From Schlesneria sp. (lineage in GTDB: Bacteria > Planctomycetota > Planctomycetia > Planctomycetales > Planctomycetaceae), in contig JANXOO010000997.1 of assembly GCA_025353525.1 (NCBI GenBank), forward strand, positions 1 through 5,278: a stretch of DNA of 5,278 nucleotides, written 5' to 3'. Positions 1-5,278 of this stretch are shown in pieces (positions within the stretch are counted from its first letter, which is position 1; every line of letters begins with the position of its first letter). The translations under genes and the position numbers were made by a program. Below the pieces are notes generated by a model. It was not told where the DNA came from. It did not search any database and saw only the letters and a list, made by a program, of their open reading frames with translations.

Positions 1-1121
1 TGATCGCCCCACTTGATAAAAGCTCGAATCGCTGTTGGTGCCGTATAAAAGATGTTGACTTTGTACTTTTCGATGATTTCCCAGAATCGCCCGTCGTGAG
101 GCCAGTTGGGAGCTCCCTCGTACATCACCGTCGTCGCTCCGTTGGCCAGAGGGCCATACACGATATAGCTGTGGCCGGTAATCCAGCCGATATCGGCGGT
201 ACACCAATATGTGTCTTCGTCTTTCAAATCGAAGACCCATTTCGAGGTCATCATCGTGCCGAGCATATATCCGCCCGTGGTGTGCAAGACACCTTTGGGT
301 TTTCCGGTACTGCCGGATGTATAGAGGATGAACAGGGGATGTTCTGCGTCGAGTTCCACGGCGTCACAATCGGGCGCGGCGTCGGCCATCATCTCGTGCC
401 ACCAATAGTCGCGATCAGGAACCATCTGAACGGGCATTCCCGTCCGGCGGACGACGACAACCCGCTGAACGCTCGGTGATTTTTCGAGGCTTTCGTCGAC
501 AGCCTGTTTGAGCAGAATTTCCTTCCCGCGCCGCCAGCTTCCATCAGCCGTAACAATCAGCTTGGCCTGAGCATCGTTATTCCTGTCAGCAACAGCATCA
601 GCGCTGAATCCGCCGAAGATGATCGAATGAGTCGCTCCGATTCGTGCACAAGCCAGCATGGCGATCGCCAATTCGGGGATCATTGGCATATACAGAGTAA
701 CCCGGTCGCCCGTTGTGACGCCAAGTTTCTTCATCACATTGGCGAACTTGCAAACTTCGCGATGCAAATCCTGATAAGTCAGCACTCGCGTATCACCCGG
801 CTCGCCCTCCCAGATGATCGCCGCTTTGTTCTTCCGCCATGTCGTCAGATGGCGATCAATGCAGTTATAACTGGCATTGATTTTCCCCCCCGTGAACCAT
901 TTCGTATCGGGCATCGCCCCCTGAAGGACGTGGTCCCATTTTCTGAACCAGTGAAGGTGATTGGCCAATTCGCCCCAAAATCCTGCGGGATCTGTCTTCG
1001 CTTTATTCCACATCTGCTGGTATTGAGCTTCCGTGCTGATGTTTGCCTGTTTGGCAAAATCGGCTGACGGAGGGAAAGAACGAGTTTCCTGCAGAACACT
1101 TTGAATATTTTCGCTGGACAT
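1..1121 (-). CDS. acs: Acetyl-CoA synthetase (AMP-forming), N-terminal 373 residues, cut by the left window edge
   Basis: This cytoplasmic enzyme makes acetyl-CoA from acetate, ATP and CoA through an acetyl-adenylate, releasing AMP and pyrophosphate. I read one open frame from the ATG at 1121 to the window edge without a stop. It starts [11 protein letters not shown] and shows the Acs N-terminal region (WFRKWDHVL at 58-66, [17 protein letters not shown] at 75-91). RRGK at 197-200 corresponds to the CoA-contacting arginine region. The ATP/AMP phosphate-binding loop [11 protein letters not shown] is at 267-277, the segment [17 protein letters not shown] at 309-325, and YTAPTAIRA at 359-367. Family members are about 650 residues, so the C-terminal subdomain, with the hinge and the regulatory lysine that is acetylated in many Acs proteins, lies outside the window. 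GGAG sits 9 bases before the ATG and supports this start. The conserved GGKINASYN and [12 protein letters not shown] motifs favour acetate over the propionate or acetoacetate paralogues. No frameshift is seen. Confidence 0.96.
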   Translation of the reverse strand, partial: MSSENIQSVLQETRSFPPSADFAKQANISTEAQYQQMWNKAKTDPAGFWGELANHLHWFRKWDHVLQGAMPDTKWFTGGKINASYNCIDRHLTTWRKNKAAIIWEGEPGDTRVLTYQDLHREVCKFANVMKKLGVTTGDRVTLYMPMIPELAIAMLACARIGATHSIIFGGFSADAVADRNNDAQAKLIVTADGSWRRGKEILLKQAVDESLEKSPSVQRVVVVRRTGMPVQMVPDRDYWWHEMMADAAPDCDAVELDAEHPLFILYTSGSTGKPKGVLHTTGGYMLGTMMTSKWVFDLKDEDTYWCTADIGWITGHSYIVYGPLANGATTVMYEGAPNWPHDGRFWEIIEKYKVNIFYTAPTAIRAFIKWGD

Positions 1122-1130
1122 CGAGGCCGT

Positions 1131-1134
1131 CTCC
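1131..1134 (-). promoter_or_regulatory. Ribosome binding site of acs
   Basis: On the minus strand GGAG lies 9 bases before the ATG at 1121. It supports that start codon over others. It falls about 7 to 10 bases after the start of transcription predicted from the promoter upstream, so the 5' leader would be only about 20 bases. Confidence 0.6.
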
Positions 1135-1147
1135 AAAAATTTCCGGG

Positions 1148-1176
1148 ATGATACAGGTCGGTCAATATTGTTTCAA
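1148..1176 (-). promoter_or_regulatory. Probable sigma-70-type promoter of acs
   Basis: On the minus strand TTGAAA (1176 to 1171) is followed by exactly 17 bases and then TATCAT (1153 to 1148). Each hexamer matches the vegetative consensus at five of six positions, and the spacing is ideal. Transcription would begin near 1141, upstream of the acs ribosome site. The -35 box and spacer overlap a loose inverted repeat GTCGG...CCGAC and the palindrome CAATATTG, which could hold a regulator site. Seen directly: the hexamers and spacing. Inferred: that they are used. It lies in the 131-base gap between the HD gene and acs, the right place for separate expression of acs. Confidence 0.55.
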
Positions 1177-1252
1177 ATGTGTGCCGACTCGCATGTTGGT
1201 TGCAATCTGATTTTGCGGGCTCGGGGATGGATCCTTGCGAATTCTGGCACCA

Positions 1253-2593
<1,341 letters not shown>

Positions 2594-2690
2594 GTTGAAA
2601 ACCGTCGAATTTCAAATTTCGATTGTGCGATCAGACGTCCGGCAGCGGGGAAATTTTCCACAACCGGTTTTTCCGTTCCGGCCGGTCGCC

Positions 2691-3035
2691 TTAACGAACC
2701 TTGTATCCGATTTGCCCAAGTATTTTTATCAGTTTCGCCGTCTGATCGCCCTGAATCTCGATCTCGTCGCCATCGATTGTTCCCCCGGCACCGCAGTGGT
2801 TTTTGAGTATCGTCAATAATGCAGGGAAATCGTTATCGGTCGCGGACAACCCCTTGATGACCGTCACCAGTTTTCCTTTCTTGCGCTTCTCAGTCGAAAG
2901 GCGTGCCGTCTGGCGATCGGGTGCCAAAAAGTGCGTCTTTGCAATCGCTGGCGGGCACCGGCAGTCAGATTCCGGAACCCCGCAACGGTCGCAATGTGGC
3001 GGTCGATCGAAAATGGTTCCGGCGAGAAGCCCCAT
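2691..3035 (-). CDS. SUI1/eIF1-family translation factor (YciH-like) with N-terminal Cys4 motif
   Basis: This 114-residue protein has a SUI1 fold, the domain of eukaryotic and archaeal eIF1 and of bacterial YciH, which acts on the small ribosomal subunit and start-codon selection. The basic segment EKRKKGKLVTVIKGL lies at 49-63. The core follows with CGAGGTIDGDEIEIQGDQ at 81-98 and KLIKILGQIGYKVR at 101-114, ending just where the family ends. The N-terminus carries C15, C18, C25 and C27 in a C-x2-C-x6-C-x-C pattern that could bind zinc; E. coli YciH as I recall it lacks this. A perfect AGGAGG ribosome site supports the start. The gene begins 19 bases after the fumC stop, so it is very probably cotranscribed with fumC and translated efficiently. 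A role in translation is inferred from the fold; the exact bacterial function of this family is not settled. Confidence 0.93.
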   Translation of the reverse strand: MGLLAGTIFDRPPHCDRCGVPESDCRCPPAIAKTHFLAPDRQTARLSTEKRKKGKLVTVIKGLSATDNDFPALLTILKNHCGAGGTIDGDEIEIQGDQTAKLIKILGQIGYKVR

Positions 3036-3040
3036 GACTG

Positions 3041-3046
3041 CCTCCT
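3041..3046 (-). promoter_or_regulatory. Strong ribosome binding site of the SUI1-family gene
   Basis: AGGAGG on the minus strand lies 5 bases before the ATG at 3035, in the 19-base gap after the fumC stop. It is the only full-consensus Shine-Dalgarno site among the four genes here. It fixes the start and argues for independent, efficient initiation on a shared transcript. Confidence 0.8.
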
Positions 3047-3054
3047 GTTTCTCA

Positions 3055-4479
3055 TCAGGCCTGAGGTTCAGTCATGCTCCAGGGATCGAGCCCTTTGGCA
3101 AGTTGATCCGCAGGCAGAATATTCTGTTCAAGACAGAGTTGCCGAATTGTCTTGCCGCTCTTGAAAGCCTCTTTGGCAAGTGCGGCAGCCTTCTCGTACC
3201 CGATCATCGGGTTCAGGCTCGTGACCATTGCCAGGCTTTGTTCGACACTCGCTTCGCACGATTCCGGGTTCGCTTCCATTTCGAGAGCACACAGGTCGAT
3301 AAATGCCGTCGTTCCCTGAGCCATCAATGCCACCGATTCCAGTGTCGCGTGCCCCATGATGGGCATCATGATATTCAACTGAAACTGGCCTCCTGTGGCA
3401 CCGCTGAACGCCACCGTCTGATCATTGCCAATGACGCGAGCGGCCACTTGCATCAGGCTTTCGCACATGACCGGATTCACTTTTCCCGGCATGATCGAAC
3501 TTCCTGGTTGGCGATCAGGAAGCATGATTTCATAAAAACCGCAACGCGGGCCGGAACCGAGCCACCGGATATTGTTTGCCACATTGAACAGGGTCGTCGC
3601 AATCACCCTCAATTGTCCATGACATTCGACGAGTCCATCGCGTTGGGCGTTTCCCTCGAAATGATTGACCGCTTCGATGAATGCAACTCCCGTTTCTTTT
3701 GCGAGTGCCGCACATGTATGGCGAGCAAAATCGGGATGCGTGTTGATTCCCGTCCCGACCGCTGTCCCGCCGACGGGAAGTTCTAGAATGGCCTGCAATG
3801 CCTTCTTCGCCCGTCCGACGCTCAGTTCCAGTTGTCGGGCAAAGCCGCCGAATTCCTGGCCCAGTCGCAATGGTGTGGCGTCGGCAAGGTGCGTTCGACC
3901 AATCTTGATGATTTTATCCCATTTCCGGGCTTTGTCGGCGAGCACATCGGCGAACCGCTGTAACGCGGGGACCAGCGATTGATGAATCGAAAGTGCCACG
4001 GCAACGTGAATCGCGGTGGGAAATGTGTCGTTAGTGCTCTGGCCCATATTGACGTGATCGTTCGGATGAATTGGTTTCTTCATCTCGAACCGATTCCCGC
4101 CGGTGATCTCGATCGCCCGATTCGAGATCACTTCGTTCACATTCATGTTGCTCGATGTTCCCGATCCCGTCTGGAAGACATCGATCGGAAATTCGGCATC
4201 GAATTGACCTGCCACGACTTCCTTCGCCGCGCTGAGCATTGCTTCAACTTGCACGTGCGTCAGAGTATTCTTGCCCGTACCCGTCAACTTGCCGAGATCG
4301 CGATTGGCAACCCCGGCCGCCCACTTGACCAGTCCCATCGCCCGGATCATTTCAGATCGAAGTCGCCAGCCGGAAACGGGAAAGTTTTCGACGGCACGCT
4401 GCGTCTGGGCGCCGTAATACGCCAAAGCGGGAACTTGTACATTGCCCATTGTATCGTGTTCAGTACGGAATTCGGTCAT
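3055..4479 (-). CDS. fumC: Class II fumarate hydratase (fumarase C)
   Basis: Fumarase catalyses reversible hydration of fumarate to L-malate in the TCA cycle, as a soluble iron-independent homotetramer. The 474-residue product is slightly longer than E. coli FumC (467). It starts FRTEHDTMGNVQVPA with YYGAQTQRAVENF, matching the family N-terminus and so supporting the ATG at 4479 although no ribosome site is clear. GSGTSSNMN (105-113), HPNDHVNMGQSTND (138-151), GRTHLADATPLRLGQE (194-209), GGTAVGTGINTHP (237-249) and the signature GSSIMPGKVN (326-335) are all present. By alignment from memory with E. coli FumC, T196/H197 match T187/H188, catalytic S327 matches S318, and K333 and N335 match K324 and N326. 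The signature continues NPVMCES instead of the E. coli form NPTQCEA. GINTHP argues against aspartase, argininosuccinate lyase or adenylosuccinate lyase. Two stop codons in tandem (TGATGA) end the gene 19 bases before the SUI1-family gene. Confidence 0.96.
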   Translation of the reverse strand: MTEFRTEHDTMGNVQVPALAYYGAQTQRAVENFPVSGWRLRSEMIRAMGLVKWAAGVANRDLGKLTGTGKNTLTHVQVEAMLSAAKEVVAGQFDAEFPIDVFQTGSGTSSNMNVNEVISNRAIEITGGNRFEMKKPIHPNDHVNMGQSTNDTFPTAIHVAVALSIHQSLVPALQRFADVLADKARKWDKIIKIGRTHLADATPLRLGQEFGGFARQLELSVGRAKKALQAILELPVGGTAVGTGINTHPDFARHTCAALAKETGVAFIEAVNHFEGNAQRDGLVECHGQLRVIATTLFNVANNIRWLGSGPRCGFYEIMLPDRQPGSSIMPGKVNPVMCESLMQVAARVIGNDQTVAFSGATGGQFQLNIMMPIMGHATLESVALMAQGTTAFIDLCALEMEANPESCEASVEQSLAMVTSLNPMIGYEKAAALAKEAFKSGKTIRQLCLEQNILPADQLAKGLDPWSMTEPQA

Positions 4480-4551
4480 CGGAATTTGGCTCGAAAAATG
4501 AAAACGGTCTGTGGGAGTCGCTCCATCACGCTCCCGATTGCCGAGGCATCA

Positions 4552-4688
4552 ACTGCTCGCGGCCAGGAATGAGGCGTTTACCCAAAGTCCGTCTCCAAAG
4601 ATCGCGTCGGAACATCGTTTGATACCCGTCGTTCGATCGGAAAACCGCTCTGGACAAATGCCGCAAACAATTCATCGAGCAGAGTATA
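4552..4688 (-). repeat. Repeat unit copy 3, inverted and diverged (about 137 bases)
   Basis: Read on the minus strand, this segment begins TATACTCTGCTCGATGAATTG and ends with GGACTTT...AACG...CCTCATTCCTGG...CGCGAGCAGT. The direct copies at 4913 and 5047 begin TATACCCCGCGCGGCCTGAATTG and end with the same series of blocks, in the same order and over almost the same length. In the tail, 45 bases align without gaps to copy 2 with 32 matches by my count. The head hairpin of copy 1 (GGCCT...AGGCC) is not kept here. Its tail end lies 72 bases upstream of the fumC start, so part of it may be in the fumC promoter or leader. Confidence 0.7.
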
Positions 4689-4760
4689 GCGTTGGGGCGA
4701 CTTAACTCCGAGTGTCAGCCGCAGACTTATCACGTGTATCCCCGATATCCGTGTGGAAAT

Positions 4761-4772
4761 GGCTGGCCAGCC
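4761..4772. repeat. Perfect 12-base palindrome GGCTGGCCAGCC
   Basis: The sequence equals its own reverse complement and is GC-rich. It lies in the spacer between the inverted and direct repeat copies, in a stretch where TGGCCA recurs several times. It could be a protein-binding dyad or part of the same repetitive element; nothing further shows a function. Confidence 0.5.
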
Positions 4773-4823
4773 GGGCCAACCCATCAAAAACCCTTAACCT
4801 GTGATCGCAGTAGCGCATGGGAC

Positions 4824-4869
4824 TGGCCACGGACTTGTCACCGATTGGCCAATGGCCAGACCGTGGCCA
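4824..4869. repeat. Inverted repeat with 9-base arms (TGGCCACGG / CCGTGGCCA) and a nested palindrome
   Basis: The arms at 4824-4832 and 4861-4869 are perfect reverse complements separated by 28 bases. Inside the loop lies the perfect 10-base palindrome ATTGGCCAAT (4844-4853), and the right arm is part of the palindrome GTGGCCAC (4863-4870). A cruciform, an RNA stem or an operator is possible. No T-run follows on either strand, so it is not a standard terminator. Confidence 0.5.
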
Positions 4870-4912
4870 CCTCCACAACCCTGTCTCGCCCGTAAACGGT
4901 TACGACCGCCGT

Positions 4913-5046
4913 TATACCCCGCGCGGCCTGAATTGAGGCCGCGAAAAACTTCAACGATTCATGGAAAGTGCGTAACCAGCGATGAATCGGCATCGAACGC
5001 GGGAACGGACTTTCAAACGAGACCTCATTCTGGACCGCGAGCAGTA
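4913..5046 (+). repeat. Repeat unit copy 1 (134 bases, direct)
   Basis: The unit has three parts: a 28-base head starting TATACCCCGCGCGGCC (4913-4940), a 54-base middle (4941-4994), and a tail starting GAACGCGG and running through to GCAGTATA (4995-5048, its last two bases being the TA of the next unit). The head contains a perfect hairpin, CGCGGCCT-GAATTG-AGGCCGCG (4922-4943), with an 8-base stem. Copy 2 follows immediately at an exact offset of 134. Head identity is 28 of 28 and tail identity 53 of 54, but the middle matches at only 30 of 54 positions. Confidence 0.85.
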
Positions 5047-5182
5047 TATACCCCGCGCGGCCTGAATTGAGGCCATTGCGAAAATCGGCGAGTCTTGAAA
5101 ATTGCACTACCAACGTTGGATTCGCACTGAACGCGGAAACGGACTTTCAAACGAGACCTCATTCTGGACCGCGAGCAGTATA
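5047..5182 (+). repeat. Repeat unit copy 2 (direct, adjoining copy 1)
   Basis: Head (5047-5074) and tail (5129-5182) repeat those of copy 1 at a constant 134-base offset, with a single mismatch in the tail (G at 5003, A at 5137). The middle (5075-5128) has the same length but differs strongly. The head hairpin is shorter here, a 5-base stem GGCCT/AGGCC at 5059-5074 around the same GAATTG loop, because the flanking GCG of copy 1 is ATT. After GCAGTATA the sequence becomes unique. Confidence 0.85.
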
Positions 5183-5278
5183 AAACGGTGACTCGACTCA
5201 GAGTCAGCAAGTCGGTTTACTTCCGATTGACGTGACATGTGAGCGATTTTATAAACCGGTGGAAGCACCGCGAGCCCA

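Larger units (their letters stand above)
4480..5278. other. Gene-poor 799-base region upstream of fumC carrying a repeat cluster
   Basis: No open frame here resembles a known protein. The longest frames are 60 to 90 codons, lie on both strands over the same repeats, and lack convincing ribosome sites. What it holds: a fumC leader of about 70 bases; an inverted diverged repeat copy (4552-4688); a GGCC-palindrome-rich stretch (4689-4912); two direct repeat copies (4913-5182); and 96 bases of unassigned sequence at the right edge with a TGACTC...GAGTCA dyad at 5189-5206. The fumC promoter should lie here, but I could not pick one with good boxes at proper spacing. On the minus strand TATACT at 4683-4688 resembles a -10 box but has no good -35 partner. 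Confidence 0.6.

Noticed and set aside
96..1067. Plus-strand frames at 96-479 and 627-1067
   Set aside because: They are antisense to the acs coding sequence, which is open over the whole 1121 bases with all expected motifs.
2605..2622. Dyad TCGAA...TTCGA just before the HD gene start as an operator
   Set aside because: The arms are 5 bases, the centre does not pair, and the A/T-rich composition makes a chance match likely. No promoter with good boxes was found nearby.
2803..3786. Plus-strand frame of 327 codons
   Set aside because: It lies antisense to the SUI1-family gene and fumC, both of which have clear family motifs. Its own translation shows no known domain.
4513..4535. Alternative stems GGAG/CTCC and GGGAG/CTCCC in the fumC leader as an attenuator
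   Set aside because: Stems of 4 to 5 bases are too short to call, and no leader peptide or T-run accompanies them.
4922..4943. Hairpin in the head of copy 1 as a terminator
   Set aside because: The stem is followed by A-residues on the plus strand, and on the minus strand the T-run comes before the stem, so neither direction fits an intrinsic terminator.
4801..5070. Plus-strand frame of 89 codons over repeat copy 1
   Set aside because: It needs a GTG start without a good ribosome site, has no recognisable domain, and consists largely of repeat sequence. Copy 2 carries a similar frame only because its DNA is similar.
4838..5113. Minus-strand frame of 91 codons over both repeat copies
   Set aside because: No known family and no ribosome site, and it runs across the repeat boundary and the GGCC palindromes. 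It is better explained as repeat DNA.
4913..5182. Possible CRISPR or attC-like array
   Set aside because: Only two direct units with a 134-base period exist, the middles are related rather than unique, and no cas genes, integrase or cassettes are present.
5257..5270. Hairpin CGGTG-GAAG-CACCG near the right edge as a minus-strand terminator
   Set aside because: The stem is only 5 bases and is followed by GTTTATAAAA, not a proper T-run. No gene ending there can be seen within the window.

Overview
The window reads as an ordinary bacterial chromosomal segment with four protein genes, all on the minus strand, followed by about 800 bases without a convincing gene. GC content looks moderate (mid-50s percent, estimated by eye). 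The gene set is a fumarase, a bacterial SUI1/eIF1-like protein with a four-cysteine N-terminus, a SAMHD1-like HD phosphohydrolase and an AMP-forming acetyl-CoA synthetase. Together with sparse Shine-Dalgarno sites this would fit a planctomycete, but that placement is an inference from style and no marker gene proves it.

Layout in the direction of transcription (right to left): fumC (4479 to 3055) is followed after 19 bases by a SUI1-domain gene (3035 to 2691) with a perfect AGGAGG site, so these two are very probably one transcript. After 97 bases comes the HD-domain phosphohydrolase (2593 to 1253). After another 131 bases comes acs, which begins at 1121 and runs off the left edge with 373 of roughly 650 residues present. 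A good sigma-70-type promoter (TTGAAA, 17 bases, TATCAT) lies in the gap before acs, so acs is probably transcribed on its own as well.

The right end (4480 to 5278) holds a small repeat family. Two direct copies of a 134-base unit stand back to back at 4913-5182. A third, diverged copy of about the same length lies inverted at 4552-4688, just upstream of fumC. The two direct copies share an identical 28-base head and a nearly identical 54-base tail, but only 30 of 54 positions in the middle. Between the inverted and direct copies is a stretch rich in GGCC-centred palindromes. This repeat cluster is the least explained part of the window.

Functionally, fumarase belongs to the TCA cycle, Acs activates acetate to acetyl-CoA that feeds it, the HD protein probably hydrolyses (deoxy)nucleotides, and the SUI1 protein probably acts in translation. 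Only the fumC-SUI1 pair is arranged like an operon. I see no defence island, CRISPR array, transposase, tRNA or rRNA.
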